Shown: positions 1 through 5,778 of the stretch, in pieces
Numbering within the stretch: the first letter of the stretch is position 1
How the letters are laid out: each line of letters opens with the position of its first letter
Assembly (NCBI GenBank): GCA_947565915.1
Contig: CANOHY010000055.1
Location: 1 to 9,715, forward strand
From: an uncultured Eggerthellaceae bacterium
Lineage (GTDB): Bacteria; Actinomycetota; Coriobacteriia; Coriobacteriales; Eggerthellaceae
DNA: 9,715 nt
Reading direction: 5' to 3'
Notes under the pieces: model-generated
What the model was told of the DNA's origin: nothing
Seen by the model: only the letters and a program-made list of their open reading frames with translations
Database searches by the model: none
Program-made: the position numbers and the translations under genes

Positions 1-609
1 ATTTCGTTTGCTACGCGCAACGATATGTCCGGTGTGGTGAAGGCTGCAATCTTCCATGCACAGTTCGAGACCATCCATCCCTTCAAGGATGGCAATGGGC
101 GTACTGGTCGTGCTTTGTTGCATCGCGTGCTTGCCAATGATGGGCTGTTGATACATGCAATGCTGCCAATATCTGCAGGTCTTTTGCACGATGTTGACCG
201 TTATATGGGCGCGCTTGATGCGTATCATGAAGGATTCATTGAGCCGATAATTGAATGCATGGTTGATGCTTTGGAGCTTGCTATAGCCATTGGGTCACGT
301 ATTGCTTTGGATGTCGATGAGGTTCTCAGGGAATGGGAGTCGACGAATGAGGATCGGCGAAGTTCGGCCTCGCATCGTCTGCCAGGGATTCTCGTTGAGC
401 AACCGGTGGTTAACGTTGCTTATGTAGCATCGGCGCTTGATATGACTGATCGTGCAGCTAGGAGCCTGATAGATGTTGCTTGTAATCGCGGCATTCTCGT
501 GAAAATGGGCAATGCAAAGCGCGGGGCTTTTTACCAAGCACCCGCGTTGATCGCGATTTTGGAAGAGGCATCGAGCTTGCCGGGAATCCGGCGAATCGCC
601 GCTCGCTAA
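1..609 (+). CDS. Fic domain protein, 5'-truncated by window edge
   Basis: This is the C-terminal part of a Fic/DOC-family protein. Such enzymes usually transfer AMP from ATP to a Ser, Thr or Tyr hydroxyl of a target protein. The frame is open from base 1, so the Met at 25 is internal and the true start lies upstream. The catalytic motif HPFKDGNGRTGR is complete (bases 76-111): catalytic His, acidic residue, anion-binding GNGR and final Arg. The last roughly 90 residues look like a winged-helix DNA-binding domain (VAYVASALDMTDRAARSLID, then a short wing), a common arrangement in Fic proteins that may regulate their own gene. The inhibitory (S/T)xxxE(G/N) helix is not visible and may lie in the missing part. 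By hand count GC is about 47-50% in two sampled 60-base lines, below the neighbouring genes, which hints at transfer. The stop overlaps that of the convergent methyltransferase. The Fic family call is firm; target and partner are unknown. Confidence 0.9.
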   Translation: MSFATRNDMSGVVKAAIFHAQFETIHPFKDGNGRTGRALLHRVLANDGLLIHAMLPISAGLLHDVDRYMGALDAYHEGFIEPIIECMVDALELAIAIGSRIALDVDEVLREWESTNEDRRSSASHRLPGILVEQPVVNVAYVASALDMTDRAARSLIDVACNRGILVKMGNAKRGAFYQAPALIAILEEASSLPGIRRIAAR

Positions 610-1211
610 TCACTCGTTCTGCGTTTCGCGCCACCGAAGAAGTAGACGAAGGGGGTGTCGGCGACCTCGTCGATGTCGAAGCGCGACTCCCAGCATGTGG
701 CCTCCTCGCGTGCTGGCAGGAGCTCGCGTGAAACGTTCGCGGGCACGTGCGCGTGGTGGGCGTCGAGGGCTTTGCGCCCCATGCCGTGCGCAACGAGGAA
801 GCGGCCTTCGGGCACGAGCAGGTCGCTTACGCGCTCGACCAGGGCTTCGCGATCCAGGATGTGGGGATAGGCATTGTAGGCCACTACGATGTCGAAGCGC
901 TCATTCGTATCCAGCTGGAGCACGTCGGCGCACGCGAATTCCAGTTGCGCTCGCGCAACGTCTGCGAACTTGGCACGGGCATGCTCGATCATGCCCTGCG
1001 ACAAGTCGAGTGCCAAGATGCGCGAGGCGCCCAGTTCCAGGTAGGCGCGCTCCATGATGCCCGTGCCGCATCCTATGTCGAGCACGCGCGCGCCTTCATG
1101 CACGCCTGCAAGCCGGGCGATGGCAAGATGCTTGCCGCCGGCCGCTTCGCTTTGCGCGTCCCATCCGCCGGCCCGCTCGTCGAAGTACTCGCCAATCCTG
1201 CCGATGCTCAT
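606..1211 (-). CDS. Class I SAM-dependent methyltransferase
   Basis: This 201-residue protein has the Rossmann-type methyltransferase fold. Motif I, VLDIGCGTG, is at residues 43-51. An acidic strand-2 end (LALDLS, Asp69) should bind the SAM ribose. ACADVLQL around Asp96 fits the adenine-binding motif, and FDIVVAYNAYPHI (107-118) is the motif IV region. The length is typical of small-molecule methyltransferases. ATG at 1211 is preceded by an AAAGG ribosome-binding site about 6 bases upstream. It is the last gene of the minus-strand cluster, 117 bases after the importer ATPase, and its TAG stop overlaps the fic stop from the other strand. The substrate cannot be read from the sequence. Its position suggests a link to the imported ligand (a metal chelate or corrinoid-like compound), but that is inference; it could also be an unrelated housekeeping methyltransferase carried along by read-through. 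Confidence 0.87.
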   Translation of the reverse strand: MSIGRIGEYFDERAGGWDAQSEAAGGKHLAIARLAGVHEGARVLDIGCGTGIMERAYLELGASRILALDLSQGMIEHARAKFADVARAQLEFACADVLQLDTNERFDIVVAYNAYPHILDREALVERVSDLLVPEGRFLVAHGMGRKALDAHHAHVPANVSRELLPAREEATCWESRFDIDEVADTPFVYFFGGAKRRTSD

Positions 1212-1276
1212 AAGCTGCCTTTCTCTCTCTGGGCAAGGTACGCGTCCCCCTTGTCCTTCTTTGCCTCGTTTTCGGA

Positions 1277-1336
1277 GACGCCAGCGTTGGAGCCGCTGAG
1301 AGGCCCAGTTCCTCCAGCGGCCCCAGCGCTAGCGTC
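1277..1336 (-). other. Long stem-loop after the importer ATPase stop
   Basis: The minus-strand RNA can fold into a 60-nt hairpin. The outer stem pairs GACGCTAGCG (1336-1327) with CGCTGGCGTC (1286-1277), 10 bp with one G-U. After one mismatch come four pairs, then GCCGCTG (1298-1292 on the plus strand) pairs with its complement at 1315-1321. After a one-base bulge at 1299, a four-pair GAGG/CCTC cap closes a 7-nt loop. Its 5' arm contains the TAG stop of the ATPase. No run of U follows, so it is not a classical intrinsic terminator. It may act as a 3'-end stabiliser, processing site or partial attenuator that lowers methyltransferase expression relative to the importer. The pairing is seen directly; the role is inferred. 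Confidence 0.6.
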
Positions 1337-2138
1337 TCGACAGGGGCACCACCAAGCGCGTGCCCTCGTGCTCGACCAGCTCCACATGCGTTTCGTAGGC
1401 TTCCTCGATGACCTCTTTGGTCATGGTTTCCGGTCCGCCTGCGGCGAGCACCGTGCCATTCTTGATCACCAGGAATCGGTCGCAATAGCGCAGCGCAAGG
1501 TTGATGTCGTGCAACACGGCCGCGCAAGCAACGCCATGCTCGTGGGCGATATGGCTCACGAGCTCCATCACCTCCACCTGGTTTGCCATATCCAGGTTGT
1601 TGGTTGGCTCGTCGAGCAGCAGCACTTCGGTATCCTGCACAAGCGCGCGGGCAATCACCACCTTCTGATGCTCGCCGCCTGAAAGCTCGTCGAGGTAGCG
1701 CAGGGCGAGGGGCCCAAGTTCGAGCTCTTCGATTACGCGGTCCACCACGGCATAATCGTCTTCGTTCGGCGCTGCCTTCACATAGGGCTTGCGCCCCAGC
1801 AGCAGGGCATCGTAAACCGTCACGCCATTTGCATGCGAATGTTGCGCCACCAAAGCAACGTGCCGCGCGCGCTCGTCGCGCGAGTAATCCGAGAGTTCGC
1901 GGCCCGCCAAGGCAACCACGCCCTTTTGCGGACGCAGCATGTCGTCAAGGCAGCTAAGCAGCGTAGATTTCCCGCAACCGTTCATGCCCAGTATCGCCAG
2001 GAAGGAGCCTGGCACAATCTGCGCAGTGATGTCCTTCAGCACTGGGTCGCCCTTGCCGTAAGCAAAACCCACATCGCGCGCTTCCAGGTTCCCCGCGCCC
2101 TCTTCGCGTTTCGCCGACATCCAATGCACGTCGCTCAT
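1329..2138 (-). CDS. ABC importer ATPase, FecE/BtuD type
   Basis: This 269-residue cytoplasmic ATPase powers the adjacent FecCD-type importer. All nucleotide-binding motifs are present: Walker A GMNGCGKST (51-59), Q-loop Gln99, signature LSGGE (152-156), Walker B VLLLDE (172-177) with the D-loop NNLD (180-183), and switch His210 (LHDINLA). The length matches FepC/FecE/BtuD proteins. The frame stays open far upstream, but that stretch is antisense-free overlap with the permease gene and shows no family similarity. The ATG at 2138 is the correct start: it overlaps the permease TGA as ATGA, which gives tight translational coupling. The first 18 or so residues precede the usual first strand and include a second Met at residue 7. 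The transporter class is confident; the substrate (ferric siderophore, haem, cobalamin or another chelate) cannot be assigned. Confidence 0.94.
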   Translation of the reverse strand: MSDVHWMSAKREEGAGNLEARDVGFAYGKGDPVLKDITAQIVPGSFLAILGMNGCGKSTLLSCLDDMLRPQKGVVALAGRELSDYSRDERARHVALVAQHSHANGVTVYDALLLGRKPYVKAAPNEDDYAVVDRVIEELELGPLALRYLDELSGGEHQKVVIARALVQDTEVLLLDEPTNNLDMANQVEVMELVSHIAHEHGVACAAVLHDINLALRYCDRFLVIKNGTVLAAGGPETMTKEVIEEAYETHVELVEHEGTRLVVPLSRR

Positions 2139-3247
2139 CGGCGCATCCCCCTCATCAGCAGGTACAGGAACACGGGAGCGCCCACGAACGACGTGATGGC
2201 GCTGATGGGCAACACGATGGAGGGCACCACCATGCGCGCAATCAGGTCGGAGAGCAGAAGCAGAACGGCTCCTGCCAAGGCCGATGCGGGCATGAGGAAG
2301 CGGTAGTCGCTTCCGATGAAGCGACGCATGATATGAGGCGCAACCAACCCTATGAAGTTGATGGTGCCGCAGAAGGCAATCACGGAAGCGGCCGCAAGCG
2401 AGCCCATCAGCATGTTCGCCAAGCGCACCCGTTTCACGTTCACGCCGAGCCCGTGCGCGGTGCCCTCGCCCGATTCCATGGCGTTGAAGTTCCATCGATT
2501 CGCCATGAAGAAAACGAACGCAACGAGCGTGATGGCGCTCATTATGGTCAGTTCTCGGTACGACACGCGGCCGAGGTCGCCGAACGTCCAGAACACCACA
2601 GCTGCCACCTGGGTGTCTTCGGCGAAGTATTGGATGAGCGCGGTGGCCCCGGTGAAGAGCGCCGATATAGCAACGCCGGCAAGCACGATGCTCTCGGGCG
2701 TGATGTCGCGAAACCTCGCAAGGGCCAAGATGATGAGCGTCGATGCCATAGCGCCGATGAAGGCGCAGATGACGGTAAGGTAGGGATTGGTGCTTGCGGT
2801 GCCCTCGTAAGCTGCTGCCGCTGAGCCATACCCAAGTACGATGATGGCAATGGATGCGCCAAATGATGCTCCTTGCGAGATGCCCAGCGTGCTCGCCGAT
2901 GCCAGGGGGTTTCGCAGCACGCTTTGGAAGGCGCATCCTGCAATGGCCAAGGCGATGCCGCCTACGATTGCCGTGAGAATGCGTGGCATGCGCAGGTTCC
3001 ACACAACAATCTGGTTGTAGCTATTGCCTTGGCCAAATAGCGCAGCCACAACGTCGCCGAAGCCCAGGTTCGCGGTTCCCGACACGATTGACACGAGGGA
3101 AACCAGCACGACGAGCACGGCAAGCGCTACGATCACGCCCACCTTGAAGCGCGTGTAGGAGCGGTAGCGAGCAAGCGCACTGGAGCTTTGCGCCTTTGCG
3201 CTTGCTGGCTTCGCAGCATGCCTTGTCTCCATGGTGTCGGGTTTCAC
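2135..3247 (-). CDS. FecCD-family ABC importer permease
   Basis: This 370-residue integral membrane protein forms, as a dimer, the channel for a metal-chelate or cobalamin-type ligand. Family signatures are clear: LRMPRILTAIVGG (85-97), CAFQSVLRNPLAS (105-117) with LGISQGASFGA (121-131), and GTINFIGLVAPHIMRRFIG (294-312) with the cytoplasmic coupling helix. About ten hydrophobic segments are visible. The N-terminus has a polar cytoplasmic extension of about 33 residues. Translation most likely starts at the GTG at 3247, which has AAGGA about 9 bases upstream; the ATG five codons later has no such site. Near the C-terminus the usual P-x-E-L-P-V-G element reads VPSIVLPISA, so the customary Glu and Gly are replaced. 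I think this marks a FecCD subgroup rather than a defect. The gene lies 69 bases after the binding-protein gene and overlaps the ATPase gene by 4 bases. Confidence 0.95.
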   Translation of the reverse strand: MKPDTMETRHAAKPASAKAQSSSALARYRSYTRFKVGVIVALAVLVVLVSLVSIVSGTANLGFGDVVAALFGQGNSYNQIVVWNLRMPRILTAIVGGIALAIAGCAFQSVLRNPLASASTLGISQGASFGASIAIIVLGYGSAAAAYEGTASTNPYLTVICAFIGAMASTLIILALARFRDITPESIVLAGVAISALFTGATALIQYFAEDTQVAAVVFWTFGDLGRVSYRELTIMSAITLVAFVFFMANRWNFNAMESGEGTAHGLGVNVKRVRLANMLMGSLAAASVIAFCGTINFIGLVAPHIMRRFIGSDYRFLMPASALAGAVLLLLSDLIARMVVPSIVLPISAITSFVGAPVFLYLLMRGMRR

Positions 3248-3316
3248 TGGGCGGTTTCCTTAACGTCCTCAACGTGATGGGGTTATGCCTGCCTCAGATG
3301 CAGTTTGAGCAATCCC

Positions 3317-4486
3317 TTACGAGAATGCGCGAACGGGAATCTGCCCGAAGCCCGCTCCCTGGCTCTGCATTTGCTCGTAGTAATCGGCGCCGAGCATCGT
3401 GGTAAAGATCTCTGCGTACTTTGCAGGAAGGTCGACATCTGCAAAGGCATCGGGATATACGGTTGCGCCGTCGAAGTAGGCGTCGCAAATCGCAAGCTCC
3501 ACGTTGGTGCCGTTCATGTTGTACGAAGGCTGCGTGTAGATGTTGCCCGTTTGGAATGCCTTCAGGCTATCGAAGAAAGCCGGGTTGTTGGCGTAGTCCT
3601 GGCGCAGCAGCTCCAAGTTCGCAGCGTTCAAGAACATGAAATCGGGGTTCCATTCGCCCAGCTGCTCCAATGTGACCTCCACTGATCCTGTTTGGCCGGT
3701 GCTGTCGGCCACATTCAAGATGTTCACGGCTTCGAAGGGCGGATAGTTGGCATACGTTCCGCCGAAGCTCTTGGCGCCCTTGTAGTTCACGGCACCTGCA
3801 TAGCATGTGGGTCGTTCGTCTTCGGGGGTGTTGGCGGTGCGGTCGGAGAGGTCTTGCTGCCAACCCTCCATCTTCGCCACCACGTCTTGGGCATGTTGGG
3901 AGGTGCCCAAGACGTCTCCCACTACCAGGATGGATTGCATCACGTCGTAGGTGAACATCTGGTCCTGGTAGCTGATTCCCACCACAGGGATGCCGATCTG
4001 CGCCTGCAGGGCGTCGCATTCCTGGGCTGAGCGGCTCGAGATGATCACGTCGGGCGCCAAGCCGAGCAGCGCCTCGCCATCCACGCTGGTTTCCATAAGG
4101 TGGTTTCCGTTGGAAGTAGTGGGCAGCTCCGTGAACGCTGCCTCCCAAACCATGGTATAGGGACGAGTGGGGGAGGCCGGCGTATCCATCTGCGTGACAG
4201 CGATAAGCTTGTCCTGGCCACCGGCGTATACGACGAATCGCGCGGCGCTGCCCACCGTAGCGCAGGTTTGCACGTCGGTGGGAATCTCCACGGTGCGGCC
4301 GTAGACATCGGTGATCTGACGCGTTTGCGGAGCATCGCTAGCTTGCTGGTTGGCATTGCCCGCAGGTTTGCTTGATGAGCAAGCGCAAGCCAGTAGCAAG
4401 CAAAGGCCCAAAGCTAGTACGACAAAAGCCGCTTTGGCATTCTTGGCGAATGCGTTTGTGTGGCTCAATGCGATTCGATGGCTCAT
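3317..4486 (-). CDS. Substrate-binding lipoprotein of FecB/BtuF type
   Basis: This 389-residue protein is the extracellular receptor of the importer. Residues 1-33 form a lipoprotein signal: a basic start, then a hydrophobic core FVVLALGLCLLLA. The likely lipid-anchored Cys is Cys34, with Cys36 as the alternative. A Ser/Asn/Gln-rich linker follows. The binding fold starts at about residue 57 with RQITDVYGRTVEIP, the usual opening of Peripla_BP_2 (TroA-like, helical-backbone) proteins, and contains LLGLAPDVIISS. ATG at 4486 has AAAGGA 5 bases upstream, which fixes the start. The gene is first in the operon and sits behind a repeat-bearing control region. The ligand is not readable: iron-siderophore, haem, corrinoid or another chelate are all possible. 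The Asn-rich segment YNMNGTNVE near the C-terminus may be part of the ligand pocket, but that is only a guess. Confidence 0.92.
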   Translation of the reverse strand: MSHRIALSHTNAFAKNAKAAFVVLALGLCLLLACACSSSKPAGNANQQASDAPQTRQITDVYGRTVEIPTDVQTCATVGSAARFVVYAGGQDKLIAVTQMDTPASPTRPYTMVWEAAFTELPTTSNGNHLMETSVDGEALLGLAPDVIISSRSAQECDALQAQIGIPVVGISYQDQMFTYDVMQSILVVGDVLGTSQHAQDVVAKMEGWQQDLSDRTANTPEDERPTCYAGAVNYKGAKSFGGTYANYPPFEAVNILNVADSTGQTGSVEVTLEQLGEWNPDFMFLNAANLELLRQDYANNPAFFDSLKAFQTGNIYTQPSYNMNGTNVELAICDAYFDGATVYPDAFADVDLPAKYAEIFTTMLGADYYEQMQSQGAGFGQIPVRAFS

Positions 4487-4507
4487 GGCATTCCTTTCCC
4501 TCTCTTG

Positions 4508-4566
4508 CAGTGTTACGAATTCTACATCAGTGTTAACGCATCGCTTGGGAGAATGTTACGAATTCT
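4508..4566. promoter_or_regulatory. Operator-like repeats before the importer operon
   Basis: The 13-base word TGTTACGAATTCT occurs twice, at 4511-4523 and 4554-4566. A related third box, CAGTGTTAACG, lies between them at 4528-4538. It matches the flank of the first copy (CAGTGTTA at 4508 and 4528), so two boxes are exactly 20 bp apart, close to two helical turns. On the minus strand TAGAAT (4524-4519) overlaps the first box and would be a reasonable -10 element for the lipoprotein gene, giving a short leader. A repressor bound here would block it. The repeats are seen directly; the operator role and regulator are inferred, and no metal-regulator consensus (Fur or DtxR) is recognisable. Confidence 0.5.
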
Positions 4567-4617
4567 GATTTCTTCATATTCCAAAGAGAAATGCTCCCAT
4601 TCCTCATCTCGTTCGCT

Positions 4618-4626
4618 TGCTAGAAT
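4618..4626 (+). promoter_or_regulatory. Extended -10 promoter for the DUF2804 gene
   Basis: TGCTAGAAT matches the extended -10 form TGnTAnnAT. The -35 region 17 bases upstream (CATTCC) is weak, as is usual with extended -10 promoters. Transcription would start near 4633, leaving a leader of about 54 nt that ends in a strong GAGGAAAGG ribosome-binding site (4671-4679), 7 bases before the ATG. Confidence 0.45.
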
Positions 4627-4686
4627 GGATGTGCGTTCTAAAGCGGTTTCAGTATCGCAGGCCATCGCGCGAGGAAAGGTGCCATC

Positions 4687-5739
4687 ATGCAGCATGAGGT
4701 AACGAGCCCGCAGCGCTTGTTGGATTCGTCGGGCAACATTGCCGAGCCGGGGTTTGCGAAGCGCCTGCATTGGGTCTACGACCGCGCCGACATCAAGGCG
4801 CCGCGGTGGCGCATCAAGGAATGGGATTACTACTATATAGGCGACGGTTCTCATGGCTTTGCCATCACGCTCTCGGATGCAGGATTCGTGAGCAGTTTGT
4901 CCATCTCGCTCCTTGGCTTCGGCGTGGACGAGGCTGAGCCCTTTCAGATGAACTGTGGCGCTTTGGGTGCCTTCCCGCTCGGCAAGCTTGCCCTTCCGCC
5001 CACGAGCGAAAAAGGCGACGCGTGTGCGCAGGTGGGCAATGCCGATTTCCTGTTCGAGAACGATGGCACCACACGCCACCTCGCAGGCGTGTTCAAGGAC
5101 TACTGCAAGAGTGGCGCTGACCTCACGTTCGACTTCATGCTTACCAACTTTCCCGAAGAAACCATGGTGATCGCCACGCCTTTCGAGAAGCCAGGCCACT
5201 TCTACTACAACCAGAAGATCAACTGTATGGCCGCCGATGGCGAAGTGCATTTCAACGGCGTCACCTATACCTTCAGGGCTGCCGACGGGGCCATGGGCAC
5301 GTTGGACTGGGGGCGTGGAGTATGGACGTACGACAACACCTGGTATTGGGGAAGCGGCCAGATGCTGCTCGAAGACGGCGAGCGCTTCGGCTTCAATATC
5401 GGCTACGGCTTCGGCGACACCTCTGCCGCAAGCGAGAACATGCTGTTCATGGATGGAACCGCCCATAAGCTCAAGGACGTGAGCTTCGATATCCCGCGCA
5501 AGTCCGATGGAGCCTACGACTACCTGGCTCCCTGGGAGTTCCACGAAACCGATGGCCGGTTCGAGATGCGCTTCGAACCCATCATCGACCGCTATGACCC
5601 AGTGGACCTCAAGCTCATCTGCATGGTTCCGCATCAGGTGTTCGGGCGCATGAGCGGAACGGCCGTGCTCGATGATGGCCGCGAGGTGCGCATAGCCGAT
5701 CGCATCGCGTTCGCCGAGCACGTGCACAACAAGTGGTAG
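4687..5739 (+). CDS. DUF2804 family protein
   Basis: This 350-residue protein has features I associate with DUF2804, a family of unknown function thought to be remotely related to the lipocalin-like AttH/CrtC fold. Recognisable elements are RWRIKEWDYYYI (40-51), FYYNQKIN (172-179), the aromatic block DWGRGVWTYDNTWYWGSG (207-224), MVPHQVFG (313-320) and the ending FAEHVHNKW (342-350). There is no signal peptide or membrane segment, so it is probably cytoplasmic. Repeated Trp/Tyr/Asp/Gly clusters and alternating strand patterns suggest two beta-barrel-like halves. The length is usual and both ends look complete. The start is fixed by GAGGAAAGG 7 bases upstream. It is transcribed away from the importer and ends 39 bases before the ABC-F start. 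A role in lipid or pigment metabolism has been suggested only by fold similarity; nothing here assigns a substrate. A 425-codon open frame on the opposite strand is its shadow. Confidence 0.85.
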   Translation: MQHEVTSPQRLLDSSGNIAEPGFAKRLHWVYDRADIKAPRWRIKEWDYYYIGDGSHGFAITLSDAGFVSSLSISLLGFGVDEAEPFQMNCGALGAFPLGKLALPPTSEKGDACAQVGNADFLFENDGTTRHLAGVFKDYCKSGADLTFDFMLTNFPEETMVIATPFEKPGHFYYNQKINCMAADGEVHFNGVTYTFRAADGAMGTLDWGRGVWTYDNTWYWGSGQMLLEDGERFGFNIGYGFGDTSAASENMLFMDGTAHKLKDVSFDIPRKSDGAYDYLAPWEFHETDGRFEMRFEPIIDRYDPVDLKLICMVPHQVFGRMSGTAVLDDGREVRIADRIAFAEHVHNKW

Positions 5740-5743
5740 TGAG

Positions 5744-5778
5744 TTCATTAATCGGCATTGCCAGCTATAATTGCCCTC
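5744..5778 (+). promoter_or_regulatory. Promoter abutting the ABC-F start codon (leaderless)
   Basis: A perfect TATAAT lies at 5766-5771, with a weak -35 candidate TTCATT at 5744-5749 (16-base spacer). Only seven bases separate the -10 from the ATG at 5779, so the expected first transcribed base is the A of the start codon or its neighbour. No Shine-Dalgarno sequence precedes the ATG. Together these predict a leaderless mRNA, a form common in actinobacteria. Confidence 0.55.

Noticed and set aside
747..1682. 311-codon open frame on the plus strand
   Set aside because: It is antisense to the methyltransferase and ATPase genes, both of which have complete motifs.
2139..3002. Upstream extension of the ATPase frame
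   Set aside because: It overlaps the permease in another frame and reads as Arg/His-rich low-quality sequence; the ATGA-overlap start gives a normal-length ATPase.
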